Virus record (IMG/VR): IMGVR_UViG_3300032050_013007
Span: 1-64,000 of that record
Reading direction: 5' to 3' (one strand)
Length of the DNA: 64,000 nucleotides
From: a virus
The notes beneath the pieces are model-generated. The model had not been told where the DNA came from, did not search any database, and was given only the letters and a program-made list of their open reading frames with translations. The translations under genes were made by a program, and so were the position numbers. Below, in pieces: positions 53,380-61,064 of this stretch (within the stretch, counting starts at the first letter, position 1; each line of letters starts with the position of its first letter).

Positions 53380-53766
53380 ATGGCATATAGAAATATGACG
53401 GGTACTACCTGTGGAAATGGGGAAGTACTTACATTTATAGCGGATGACTCTGGAGTATCAGCCAGTACTTTTTACCAATTAAGTACAGGTTTATGTATAC
53501 AAATTACTGCGGTTAATACCGCATATACCGAAACTAATAACACGGTTTCTTTAGTTAAACAATACGCAAATTGTGCGGCTTGTTTAGCTCCTATTTCGGC
53601 AAATACCGAACAAGTAATTGGATTCTATTTAAATAGCGATATTAATAATGGTGACGACACTGGAAAAACTTTTGTACCACCTCATCCTGTTTGGACTAAT
53701 GGTCAAAATCACGCAGTTGTCCAACTTAATATGATTACTCTTGGTGGTAATGGTTTAAATTCTTAA
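53380..53766 (+). CDS. Small virion-type protein
   Basis: The 128-aa protein starts MAYRNMTGTTCGNGEVLTFI. It is rich in Thr, Asn, Ala and Gly, with a CAAC pair and a C-terminal region VWTNGQNHAVVQLNMITLGG. It looks like a small beta protein, such as a decoration or baseplate component. It has a promoter motif upstream and continues into 53771-54247 after 4 bases. The family is not recognised. Confidence 0.6.
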   Translation: MAYRNMTGTTCGNGEVLTFIADDSGVSASTFYQLSTGLCIQITAVNTAYTETNNTVSLVKQYANCAACLAPISANTEQVIGFYLNSDINNGDDTGKTFVPPHPVWTNGQNHAVVQLNMITLGGNGLNS

Positions 53767-53770
53767 TACT

Positions 53771-54247
53771 ATGAAAAAAATTAAATTGTCTGAAAACGAA
53801 TTAAACAAAATCATTAAAAGAGTAATTGAGGAACAAGGTTCCGATAGATATATGTTCTTTTCAAACTTAGAACAAATGAGAAGACAATGTGATATATTGT
53901 TAAGTAAAAATAGAGATGAAATTGATTCTATTTTAGACAATGGTCACGATTGGGCTCAAGACCATATTGCCGAAGCAAAAAATAATATGGACCAAGTGTT
54001 TGATTTCTTAATGAATGAAACAACCGATGAAGGCGATTTAGATGACCAATCGGACGAAGAGGAAATGGTTATGATGGAAGGTCGTAAAAAGTCAGGTACA
54101 AAATTGTGTGCTAGAGGAAAAGCGGCGGCTAAGGCAAAATTTAAAGTTTGGCCCTCAGCTTATGGGAACGGTTTTGCGGTTCAGGTTTGCCAAGGTCGAA
54201 TGAAAGGGCTTGACGGTAAAAAAAGATGTTCTCCACCTTATTGTTAA
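53771..54247 (+). CDS. Protein with Cys/Trp 'WPSAY' domain (DUF5872-like) and capsid-signal-like N-terminus
   Basis: The protein has 158 residues. The N-terminus KKIKLSENELNKIIKRVIEE is a basic amphipathic helix followed by an acidic middle. The C-terminal about 50 residues (RKKSGTKLCARGKAAAKAKF, KVWPSAYGNGFAVQVCQGRM, KRCSPPYC) match the short Cys-containing 'WPSAYASG' domain that, from memory, is annotated as DUF5872 in several large phages. It is basic and could bind nucleic acid. The V-I-E-E region would suit T4-type prohead protease cleavage. A function inside the head is possible but unproven. Confidence 0.6.
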   Translation: MKKIKLSENELNKIIKRVIEEQGSDRYMFFSNLEQMRRQCDILLSKNRDEIDSILDNGHDWAQDHIAEAKNNMDQVFDFLMNETTDEGDLDDQSDEEEMVMMEGRKKSGTKLCARGKAAAKAKFKVWPSAYGNGFAVQVCQGRMKGLDGKKRCSPPYC

Positions 54248-54250
54248 TGT

Positions 54251-54619
54251 ATGGAATTTATAAAAAAATATTGGTATTACTCAGTTATATTGGGGTTAGT
54301 TCTTTACATAATAACAACTCCAAAAAAAGTTTACAGAGTTGTCCCAAAAGAGAACGACAAATATGTTAAAGTTATAGATAAGTTAAAAGATAGTATCAAT
54401 AACTTGAACTTAGAAAAAAATACCTTACTTTTGAATAAACCAACTTCCCAAGTTGAGACCGTTACGGTAACCATTAAATCACCACCAAAAGAAAAAATAA
54501 TTTATCAAAATGAAGTCATTGTTCAAGAATCTGATTGTATTGATTTTTATTCTGACCGCAAGCTTGACAGTTTGTGGACAGGAAGTAGAACTACCAAAAA
54601 GAATAATCTTAAAAGGTGA
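54251..54619 (+). CDS. Putative inner-membrane spanin-like protein
   Basis: The protein has 122 residues with one N-terminal membrane segment (YWYYSVILGLVLYIITT, about 7-23) followed by a periplasmic-type region. This includes a helical stretch KYVKVIDKLKDSINNLNLEK and a short basic C-terminus. The next gene (54510-55013) starts inside it in another frame and overlaps by 110 bases, which is the Rz/Rz1 arrangement. It therefore may be an i-spanin for disruption of the outer membrane at lysis. No sequence similarity to a known spanin can be claimed. Confidence 0.5.
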   Translation: MEFIKKYWYYSVILGLVLYIITTPKKVYRVVPKENDKYVKVIDKLKDSINNLNLEKNTLLLNKPTSQVETVTVTIKSPPKEKIIYQNEVIVQESDCIDFYSDRKLDSLWTGSRTTKKNNLKR

Positions 54620-55013
54620 TTCGGGTGTTTTCTTCACAAAAAAACAAGAAAAAGTATTAATATACAAGTTGAATTATATCAAAACCCTTGAAAGACAGAT
54701 TGATTCGTTAGAAAACGAAAACCAAAAATGTTCGGTTAATTTAAAAGCATCTGAAATAACTAATGAAGTTATTTCAAAAAGAAAAGAAGATTTATATCAA
54801 ATTGTAAGTATACAAGATTCGTTAATAAAAGGTCAAGAAAGTATAATCAATACTAAAGACGAAAAATTACGTAAATGGAAAAAAACAACTCTTTGCACTG
54901 GAGTTGTTGCGGTTGGTTGTGTTTTTGCCGGAGTCACAGGTGCTTGGTTACCCGCAGTCGCGGTAATTGCCGTTACCGAAGCCGCAATTATTTTTACAAA
55001 AAAAACAAAATAA
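54510..55013 (+). CDS. Putative exported partner of spanin pair
   Basis: The 167-aa protein has a signal-peptide-like N-terminus (KNLIVLIFILTASLTVCGQ, 6-24). A Cys at position 22 follows L-T-V, a weak lipobox, and GQ would be a Bacteroidota-type signal-peptidase site if it is not lipidated. A coiled-coil region follows (YIKTLERQIDSLENENQKC, VSIQDSLIKGQESI), then a C-terminal hydrophobic segment (VVAVGCVFAGVTGAWLPAVA, about 137-160). It overlaps 54251-54619 out of frame by 110 bases. The two could be an outer/inner spanin pair; the C-terminal membrane segment is atypical for an o-spanin, so a holin-like or other envelope role is an alternative. Confidence 0.5.
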   Translation: MKSLFKNLIVLIFILTASLTVCGQEVELPKRIILKGDSGVFFTKKQEKVLIYKLNYIKTLERQIDSLENENQKCSVNLKASEITNEVISKRKEDLYQIVSIQDSLIKGQESIINTKDEKLRKWKKTTLCTGVVAVGCVFAGVTGAWLPAVAVIAVTEAAIIFTKKTK

Positions 55014-55014
55014 G

Positions 55015-55047
55015 TTTGTCAGTTATCTAATTTTTTTTTTATCTTTG
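55015..55047 (+). promoter_or_regulatory. Bacteroidota-type housekeeping promoter
   Basis: TTTG at 55015-55018 and TATCTTTG at 55040-55047 (TAnnTTTG) are separated by 21 bases, close to the Bacteroidota sigma-A consensus. It lies 26 bases upstream of the ATG at 55074 and has a T-tract between the boxes. It indicates transcription by unmodified host polymerase, as for early genes. Confidence 0.6.
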
Positions 55048-55073
55048 TAGTCATAAATAAAAGAACTATAAAA

Positions 55074-55499
55074 ATGAACATTATTAAGACAAAACTGAAA
55101 AAACTTTACTCAAAATTTATTATTTGGTCTCAGAAAAAAATTAAAGCAAATCAAAGGAGTAAAGAAGAGAATATTAAAACTTGTGTTTCAATATGTCGCA
55201 AATTAATAAAACACGAAAGTTCTAAGTTTGTTATCGCACCTATATCGGGTAAAAAATATATTAAAAATAAAGAGCTAGGTCTTTTTGTAATTCTAGATGG
55301 TGGTAAAGTTAGTATCACAAACCACGTTTACCATTATGATATATTTTTAGATTTGAAAGAGTGGGATAGTGTTGTACGAATGTATGATGCGAGAACCGAA
55401 AAAGAAGTACAAGTATATGAAAATGAAATAAAATCTCAGATTGAGGTCTCCCTATCAACGATACTTACAAAAGTTAGTGAAAATAATTTAGTTATTTAA
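55074..55499 (+). CDS. Small basic protein under a host-type promoter
   Basis: The 141-aa protein starts MNIIKTKLKKLYSKFIIWSQ, a very basic helix. It then has a small alpha/beta part with ICRKLIKHESSKFVIAPISG, LFVILDGGKVSITNHVY and LDLKEWDSVVRMYDA. The charge and size would suit a nucleic-acid-binding or host-interaction protein. It is the only gene here directly behind a strong host-type promoter, so it may be expressed early. It converges with 55492-56214 with an 8-base overlap. The family is not recognised. Confidence 0.6.
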   Translation: MNIIKTKLKKLYSKFIIWSQKKIKANQRSKEENIKTCVSICRKLIKHESSKFVIAPISGKKYIKNKELGLFVILDGGKVSITNHVYHYDIFLDLKEWDSVVRMYDARTEKEVQVYENEIKSQIEVSLSTILTKVSENNLVI

Positions 55500-56214
55500 T
55501 CTCTTTTATAATCTTATCAATTAACCTATCAAGAGATTCGTTTTGATTTTTTCTTGGTTTGTATGATGTCATTTTTGGTGAATTTCCTGTTCCTGATTTA
55601 TTATGGGTTTTTTCCGCTCTCCTTTTTTGAGCACAAGCGGCCTTTTTCTGAGAATCCGACATTTTTGAGGCAACTCCTGCCGCTCTACATTTAGGGTATC
55701 CTTTATCAGAAGCTTCAGGTCTACCACATGGAGGGTGACCACCACCTTCTTTTGTTCTACATATATTAACCCAAGGACCCTTAGGTTGACTACTACCCTT
55801 TGGTTTTTTCTTAGTTCCAAACCATACTGCTAAATCTTCTGAGATAGTACTCTCATTTATTTCAACCCACTCTTTAATTGGTACAAAATTTAATCCTTTA
55901 CCAGGGGTTTGATTTATATTATTTCCATCATCATCACTAAATGTCATGTACGGATTTTTTTTCATTTTATTAGTAATTTTTCGTGCAACCTTTTCAATTT
56001 TTTTTATTTGGTCTAATCTTTCATTCATTTTACCATCATAACTATCGTACTGTAATAACGGACTATCATATTCTGATACAGGTATATTAAATGGTTGTAA
56101 TTGTGTTTTATCAAAAGGTCTTATGCCTGGTTGTAGTGCGGTAATATAAGAACCGGCACCACCTGAATCTGACGCAGCTTCCAATAAAACTTTTTTTATT
56201 ATGTCACTTAACAT
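55492..56214 (-). CDS. Protein with Cys/Gly-rich DUF5872-like domain and capsid-signal-like N-terminus
   Basis: The protein has 240 residues. It begins MLSDIIKKVLLEAASDSGGA, a short helix with L-L-E/A-A. The middle is polar. Residues about 120-200 carry a Cys- and Lys-rich domain: GPWVNICRTKEGGGHPPCGR, GYPKCRAAGVASKMSDSQKK, ACAQKRRAEKTH. This pattern (W-x-x-x-C, P-C-G-R, Y-P-x-C-R) is known from phage proteins, sometimes annotated DUF5872, and is distantly like the C-terminal part of 53771-54247. A second basic helix (ESLDRLIDKIIKEI) closes the protein. It may be DNA-associated in the capsid. Confidence 0.6.
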   Translation of the reverse strand: MLSDIIKKVLLEAASDSGGAGSYITALQPGIRPFDKTQLQPFNIPVSEYDSPLLQYDSYDGKMNERLDQIKKIEKVARKITNKMKKNPYMTFSDDDGNNINQTPGKGLNFVPIKEWVEINESTISEDLAVWFGTKKKPKGSSQPKGPWVNICRTKEGGGHPPCGRPEASDKGYPKCRAAGVASKMSDSQKKAACAQKRRAEKTHNKSGTGNSPKMTSYKPRKNQNESLDRLIDKIIKEIK

Positions 56215-56236
56215 TTTAAAATAAAATTCTTATTAT

Positions 56237-56244
56237 TATAAATA
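56237..56244 (-). promoter_or_regulatory. Putative late promoter motif TATTTATA
   Basis: TATTTATA, in the context gataTATTTATAataa, lies 22 bases upstream of the minus-strand start at 56214. The plus strand reads TATAAATA 9 bases before the ATG at 56254, so the site may serve both genes. Confidence 0.4.
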
Positions 56245-56253
56245 TATCATTTT

Positions 56254-56493
56254 ATGGAAAACCAAGAAGAAGAATTATACGGAAAAATATTTGATGAAAT
56301 TCCTTTAATTAGTGAAGAACATTTAGAATTGATTTTGTCAAATATGTCTTATGATGAGTCAATTTATTTTTTAACTCAAGCATGTAAATCCGCTTACCAC
56401 AGAGGAGCATTCTCTATAGGAGAAAGTGAAATAATCTCTAAAGCCATTAGAATTATATCTAAAACAAAAAATAAAACAACTACTGAGGATTAA
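56254..56493 (+). CDS. Small acidic helical protein
   Basis: The 79-aa protein has three helical segments: EEELYGKIFDEIPLISEEHL, SYDESIYFLTQACKSAYHRG and ESEIISKAIRIISKT. It is small, soluble and without a known motif. It is divergent from 55492-56214 and its stop overlaps that of 56490-56936 by 4 bases in convergent orientation. The compact length and good frame suggest it is real, but no role can be named. Confidence 0.5.
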   Translation: MENQEEELYGKIFDEIPLISEEHLELILSNMSYDESIYFLTQACKSAYHRGAFSIGESEIISKAIRIISKTKNKTTTED

Positions 56494-56936
56494 TCTCCTG
56501 AAGACGGGTCTTCTTTTCCTGTTGTGGATGTATTAGACCCTGTCGATGTTACAGTACCTGTTCCTGTGGTATTAGTTCCTGTAGTTGATGTGTTAGTTTG
56601 AGTAGTTGCAGTATTACTTCCTGTAGTTGATGTGTTAGTTTGAGTAGTTGCGGTATTACTTCCTGTAGTTTCTGTACTAGCGGTACTTGGTGCTGATGTA
56701 ACTCCACCTGTTTTAATAGTATCTAAAGCCTTTACTATTGCTGCTGATGTTTTTGGTCCAAATCTGTTATCCGCGACTAAACCCGCATTAAAAGGTGCTT
56801 GATTTAATTTGTTTTGAATATCTTGAATTGTATAATTGGTAGTTTGCTCAAACAAAAACGTGTTATACCCAACTTTAAGATGCTTAGATAAAATTTGTCT
56901 TCTTTCTACTTCTGAAATTAATATTCTTTTTTTCAT
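56490..56936 (-). CDS. Peptidoglycan-binding-like domain protein with Thr/Ser-rich repeat tail
   Basis: The protein has 148 residues. It begins KKRILISEVERRQILSKH, like other N-termini here. Residues about 36-72 match a PG_binding_1-type domain (IQDIQNKLNQAPFNAGLVAD, then RFGPKTSAAIVKALD), a small three-helix fold that binds cell-wall peptidoglycan. A Thr/Ser/Asn/Gly-rich low-complexity tail with a 14-residue repeat SNTATTQTNTSTTG follows, ending DPSSGD. The next gene ends in a near-identical SSGD tail. It might anchor a virion enzyme to the wall or act in head or tail assembly. Confidence 0.6.
   Translation of the reverse strand: MKKRILISEVERRQILSKHLKVGYNTFLFEQTTNYTIQDIQNKLNQAPFNAGLVADNRFGPKTSAAIVKALDTIKTGGVTSAPSTASTETTGSNTATTQTNTSTTGSNTATTQTNTSTTGTNTTGTGTVTSTGSNTSTTGKEDPSSGD
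56581..56664 (-). repeat. Tandem 42-bp repeat, two copies, coding
   Basis: Two 42-base units begin gtagttgatgtgttagtttg and lie end to end in the tail of the gene at 56490-56936, encoding a 14-residue Thr/Asn/Ser unit. The copies differ at one base or very few. Confidence 0.8.
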
Positions 56937-56955
56937 GTAAATATTTTTTAATTAA

Positions 56956-58029
56956 TTAATCACCGCTTGATGCACTGCTTGTTGTTGATTGTACTTCGTA
57001 AGGTGTTGGTGTCGGCGTTGGTGGTTTAACTCCATTTGTTAGTAAATCCATTATTTTGTTTATAGTTGTTTGGTCCATAGAACCTGTTGGTTTATAGGTT
57101 GAATCCAATTCAACTATTTTGTTTTGTACATTAGATATAGAACTACCTCCAGTTCCTTGTCTATTTCCCTTACTTCGTCTATGTCGACTACCACTACTAC
57201 CACCACTTCCACTACCACTTCCACTACCTGAACTATCAACCGCTCCCCAACCAGCTTCAGTAATCATTCTAACAAACTCTCTCTTCTTTGACTCCATTTG
57301 TGGTGTCAAATCGGTATTTGTTTTGTCCGTATATGCACCTGAAGTTTTTTCTAATTTACCCGCTTTACAAGCGTAATATCCAAAATCTTTCCAATTTTTA
57401 TCATATAAACGACCATCACCTATAAAAAATATAAATTCATTATTATTTATATTTGCTCTTAAATAATCACCATACTGAGAACAAACTGGTTTTGTGTCAA
57501 AAAACATATCAGGACTTGTACAAGGATATTTTTGCTGAACCTTATTCCAATCCCAACCCTTACATCCGCCAGCGGTTGCTCCTCCTAGAGATTTTGGTTG
57601 CACCGTTTCCGCCTGTTGAATTAAATTTTTTAACTGTTCTTTAGCCTTTACTCCATTAGGACTTAATCCTACATAAGTAAAGGATTCAATTTCATTGAAC
57701 AGTGTATCCCCTTCATCGGCCCTATACTGTATTAACAAAGCTTGTAATGCGTTTATTAATTTTTTATCATTTAAATTTGTGTCGTCAAGATACCACTGAT
57801 TAATTAATCTCGCAGCAATATCCCTAATTTTCACTAAGCCACTCTCAGTCACATAAAAATCTAACGTATCAACAAATGTTTGAACGTCTCCACTTAAATC
57901 ATTATCTTTATATGGGTCTTGTTCAGTTCCGGCAGATTCATTTAATAAATATTGATTTTTAGTAGCGTTAGAATGCATCTCTAAAATCCTATTTTTTTCG
58001 CTATCGTCCAAATAATACAATTTTTTCAT
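56956..58029 (-). CDS. Large phage protein with capsid-signal-like N-terminus and SSGD tail
   Basis: The protein has 357 residues. It begins KKLYYLDDSEKNRILEMHSN, then a helical domain (about 50-150), a Cys-containing globular part (GGCKGWDWNKVQQKYPCTSP, KPVCSQYGDYL, FFIGDGRLYDKNWKDFGYYA), a Gly/Ser-rich linker with basic residues and a small helical domain (NVQNKIVELDSTYKPTGSMD) that resembles a weak peptidoglycan-binding repeat. A PTPTPTPY segment and SSASSGD close it. It lies 19 bases from the PG-binding gene and shares its N-terminal and C-terminal signals. The role is unknown, perhaps a head-packaged protein. Confidence 0.55.
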   Translation of the reverse strand: MKKLYYLDDSEKNRILEMHSNATKNQYLLNESAGTEQDPYKDNDLSGDVQTFVDTLDFYVTESGLVKIRDIAARLINQWYLDDTNLNDKKLINALQALLIQYRADEGDTLFNEIESFTYVGLSPNGVKAKEQLKNLIQQAETVQPKSLGGATAGGCKGWDWNKVQQKYPCTSPDMFFDTKPVCSQYGDYLRANINNNEFIFFIGDGRLYDKNWKDFGYYACKAGKLEKTSGAYTDKTNTDLTPQMESKKREFVRMITEAGWGAVDSSGSGSGSGSGGSSGSRHRRSKGNRQGTGGSSISNVQNKIVELDSTYKPTGSMDQTTINKIMDLLTNGVKPPTPTPTPYEVQSTTSSASSGD

Positions 58030-58045
58030 TTTGAAATGTTTTATA

Positions 58046-58053
58046 TATAAATA
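58046..58053 (-). promoter_or_regulatory. Putative late promoter motif TATTTATA
   Basis: TATTTATA, in the context agaTATTTATAtataaaa, lies 16 bases upstream of the minus-strand ATG at 58029, just downstream of a terminator for the preceding gene. Confidence 0.5.
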
Positions 58054-58063
58054 TCTAATAAAT

Positions 58064-58089
58064 AAAAAAAGGGAGTAAACTCCCTTTTT
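58064..58089. terminator. Bidirectional intrinsic terminator
   Basis: The stem GGGAG/CTCCC (58071-58075 with 58080-58084) has a 4-base loop, with seven A residues on the left and five T on the right. It terminates the minus-strand secreted-protease gene whose stop is at 58108. Confidence 0.8.
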
Positions 58090-58107
58090 AAAATACTTTT
58101 TTTGTTT

Positions 58108-60432
58108 TTATTCTTTTGAAATTTTTCTTATTTCTACTGTTCCATCAGAGTAATGGATGTGGATTATATTAAGTCCTTTTTCAAGTATTGCTTCTTCCAT
58201 AGTCTTATATCTTACAGGATTTTCATACAGTTTACTAAATTGTCTAACCTCAACATAATCAATATCTGATGTAACATCATTGTTTGTTGCGGTTGTTAAT
58301 CTACTAACCGTACAATCAACTTGATTATTATTTAAATTAGTATCACCTGTTCCTCCGTTTACAGTTAGAATTGTAACTCTCATTATGTTAGTACCTCCAG
58401 GTTGAATTGCACAACTTGTCGAACTAAAACAAACCTGAGACGAACTCCAAGAAGCACCAATAGGGTTTGTTGGGGTTCCTCCTCCAGGTAAAAATATATA
58501 TTGCCCCGGTAATAATGGTCCTTGCCAAGAAGTTGATGTGGGCCAAGTCAGCACTGAACCACAAGGACTTAATGGATTTGTATACCCTGAACAATCAACC
58601 CAAGTTCTTCTCCAAGTAAATGATGTAATAGGAACTGAACCTGTGTTTGTAACTTTCCATTGGAAAGATACTGCGGCTTGAGATGATGGAACTGTTATAC
58701 TCCCTGATAATGGAGAAGTTATAATTAAAGATAAATCCGCACCTGTAACTGCCGGTTGAGTAATTGTGAAACTTGATTGTTTTGTATTATCTGTGGATAT
58801 GGTCTCAGATACTGAACCCATATAGTTTACCCTACTTATAATGTATCTTAACCCTGAGGTATTTCCAACATTATATGTTAAAGTTTCAACATCAGTTGCA
58901 ACACCACCTCCAAGAGTACCACTAGTTGTACCAATAATAATATCATCAGCATCACCCCAAGTTGTGTTAGTTGATAATCTATGTTGAGTCATCACATTAA
59001 CCGCAGGGTATGAAGGATTTTGAGTTGCAATTGTTGCAGTGATTGTAATACTAGAGTTAGCAAGAACTGATGTTGGATTAATAGTTAAAGTATTAATTAC
59101 AAAATTATGTATTTGTGATGGTGGTGGTGGAGGTGGTACATCTCCTCCCGGATTTGGTGTTGAGTTGATTGCATCTCTCAAATTAATTCTACCATAACCA
59201 AGTTCATTACTTCTTGTAGAATATGGCCAAGTTGGATTATTTGTATAACTATACCCACCAACTTTTTCTGCGGTTTGAGATAATATTTGTAACACTTGGT
59301 CATCAGTTAATTCCCAATTCTTATAAAAACAAAATGCCGCTGAAGCCGCAAATATCGGACAAGAGAATGATGTTCCACTTATTGAGGTGTAATCACCCGA
59401 ATTATATCCTGCAGTTCCTGGTCTATCGACAGTTCTAATTGAAACGCCAGGTGCGGATATATCACAAATTTGTCCAAAGTTAGAAAAACTTGCTTTAAAG
59501 TCACTTTGTGATGTTGCACCAATACCCCAAACACCACTATAATTTGCAGGATACTGAGCGGCAGTTCCTGAATATTGATTACCAGACGATGCAACTACAA
59601 CCATACCTTTACCGCCTCTCGCAGTTGTTCTTGCGGATTGAAAGGCGGCATCCAATGCTGATGAATAAGATGAACCTCCATAAGACATTGCAATTGCAAC
59701 ACAGGTTGGATTAGCCATCGCAGCATTAACACCATTAATTTGGATAACATCAGAAGTAAAAAAACTACCTCCATCAAATACTTGTGACATAATGTTAACT
59801 GGCATAACTTTTACTTTGTTATTACCAACACTACTAACACCGATACTATTATTTGTAACCGCCGCAATAGTACCTGAACAAGTTGTTCCGTGTTTGTCAA
59901 AAGAATTAACATAAGGAATATTAGTTGTACTGTTAACCGCATTAAATGGATTTGTTGTGTTTCCAGCTAAATCAGGAATAGTTAAATCAAGCCCTCCATC
60001 AAACATTGCAACACTTACTGTTGGATTGTTTGCCGGAACCAAGTCCCAAGCTTCGTCAGCATCAATATCCTTATCCGTAGATTGTTTAAGATGCCAACAT
60101 TGGTTAAACTCAACATCATTTGGAATATAATCCAATTTCATTTCTACTTTTTGGTCTTTGTAGACCTCTTTAATAAACGGAAGGTCTTTAGATGACCTAA
60201 CGAATGAATCTTGAGTTAAGTTTTCAGGTAGTAATACAACATACCATCCAAGCTGCTCAAAATTAGCAACAATCTGAGCGTTACTTCTTTGAATAAACGC
60301 TTGGGTTTGGGATTCCATTCCTTTTTGTGGAACCACCATTACTTGTCTGTCAATATTTTTGGATAGGTCATACTGACTATATCCAAAAATAAATGAGAAA
60401 CAAAACGAGAGTAATAAAACGATTTTTTTCAT
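58108..60432 (-). CDS. Secreted subtilisin-like serine protease (S8) with C-terminal beta domains
   Basis: The protein has 774 residues. The signal peptide is KIVLLLSFCFSFIFGYSQ (3-20), a Bacteroidota-type end. A propeptide-like region (about 30-105) is followed by the S8 catalytic domain: Asp in VAMFDGGLD (D145), His in DKHGTTCSGTIAA (H181), the oxyanion Asn in ASSGNQ (N285) and Ser in SGTSFSCPI (S355). Residues about 425-740 form Ig-like or CARDB-like beta domains after a PPPPPP linker; the end (YSDGTVEIRKISKE) lacks a clear type IX signal. It should be exported and digest proteins outside the cytoplasm. It looks acquired from the host. Confidence 0.9.
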   Translation of the reverse strand: MKKIVLLLSFCFSFIFGYSQYDLSKNIDRQVMVVPQKGMESQTQAFIQRSNAQIVANFEQLGWYVVLLPENLTQDSFVRSSKDLPFIKEVYKDQKVEMKLDYIPNDVEFNQCWHLKQSTDKDIDADEAWDLVPANNPTVSVAMFDGGLDLTIPDLAGNTTNPFNAVNSTTNIPYVNSFDKHGTTCSGTIAAVTNNSIGVSSVGNNKVKVMPVNIMSQVFDGGSFFTSDVIQINGVNAAMANPTCVAIAMSYGGSSYSSALDAAFQSARTTARGGKGMVVVASSGNQYSGTAAQYPANYSGVWGIGATSQSDFKASFSNFGQICDISAPGVSIRTVDRPGTAGYNSGDYTSISGTSFSCPIFAASAAFCFYKNWELTDDQVLQILSQTAEKVGGYSYTNNPTWPYSTRSNELGYGRINLRDAINSTPNPGGDVPPPPPPSQIHNFVINTLTINPTSVLANSSITITATIATQNPSYPAVNVMTQHRLSTNTTWGDADDIIIGTTSGTLGGGVATDVETLTYNVGNTSGLRYIISRVNYMGSVSETISTDNTKQSSFTITQPAVTGADLSLIITSPLSGSITVPSSQAAVSFQWKVTNTGSVPITSFTWRRTWVDCSGYTNPLSPCGSVLTWPTSTSWQGPLLPGQYIFLPGGGTPTNPIGASWSSSQVCFSSTSCAIQPGGTNIMRVTILTVNGGTGDTNLNNNQVDCTVSRLTTATNNDVTSDIDYVEVRQFSKLYENPVRYKTMEEAILEKGLNIIHIHYSDGTVEIRKISKE

Positions 60433-60453
60433 TTTAAAGGTTAATTAATTTAT

Positions 60454-61038
60454 TTATTTACTTCGTTTATACTTATTAAAATCCGTATAAACGGGAGTTT
60501 CGTTTTTGAAATAATATATTTCTTCTTTATTTCCATATCTTATTGTTTTTATGAACGCATCAGGAACTGTAGCTCCTGACGGAAGAATTAAAGATTTTTT
60601 AGAATACACCATTCTAATCTCAACAATAACCGATTGTTTTTTAGACAATTCTCTTTCATATTGTTCTAATAATCTCCACACACCTCTATTTAATTTTTCG
60701 TGTTGTAAAACACAATTTAAGTATGTGAATGTTAATTTAAGAGTTTCTTTATTACAATTAAAGTCGGCGGCAGGAGCCAAATGACCCTTATCGTATATGT
60801 TATTCTCGTAATCCCTGTTATCAGAAGTTAAAATAGAATCACAGGTATAAAAATCTAAACCTTTACGAGATATATTCCCATCAGAACATTTTACGTGATA
60901 TTCAATCCATTTTGGTTGTTGTAATTTTTCAGAATAAACTATATCAAAAATAGAGGTTCTTATATAAATTGAATCTCTTATTTGTCCGAATGAAAAAATT
61001 GATAATAATAAAAAAATCTTAAAAAAAATAAACTTCAT
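60454..61038 (-). CDS. Exported DNA/RNA non-specific endonuclease (NUC1-like)
   Basis: The protein has 194 residues. The signal peptide is FIFFKIFLLLSIFSFGQ (3-19). The catalytic motif is IYDKGHLAPAADF at 81-93 (D-K-G-H in place of the usual D-R-G-H, with H86 as the general base), and the metal-binding Asn lies in QHEKLNRGVWRLLE near N117. These are the features of Serratia-nuclease-type enzymes that degrade DNA and RNA outside the cell or in the periplasm. It is 21 bases from the protease gene and very likely co-transcribed with it; a TATTTATA motif lies 18 bases upstream. Confidence 0.82.
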   Translation of the reverse strand: MKFIFFKIFLLLSIFSFGQIRDSIYIRTSIFDIVYSEKLQQPKWIEYHVKCSDGNISRKGLDFYTCDSILTSDNRDYENNIYDKGHLAPAADFNCNKETLKLTFTYLNCVLQHEKLNRGVWRLLEQYERELSKKQSVIVEIRMVYSKKSLILPSGATVPDAFIKTIRYGNKEEIYYFKNETPVYTDFNKYKRSK

Positions 61039-61056
61039 TTATAACAAATAATTTAC

Positions 61057-61064
61057 TATAAATA
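61057..61064 (-). promoter_or_regulatory. Putative late promoter motif TATTTATA
   Basis: TATTTATA, in the context agaTATTTATAgtaaa, lies 18 bases upstream of the nuclease start at 61038. It would drive nuclease and protease together as a late unit. Confidence 0.5.
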
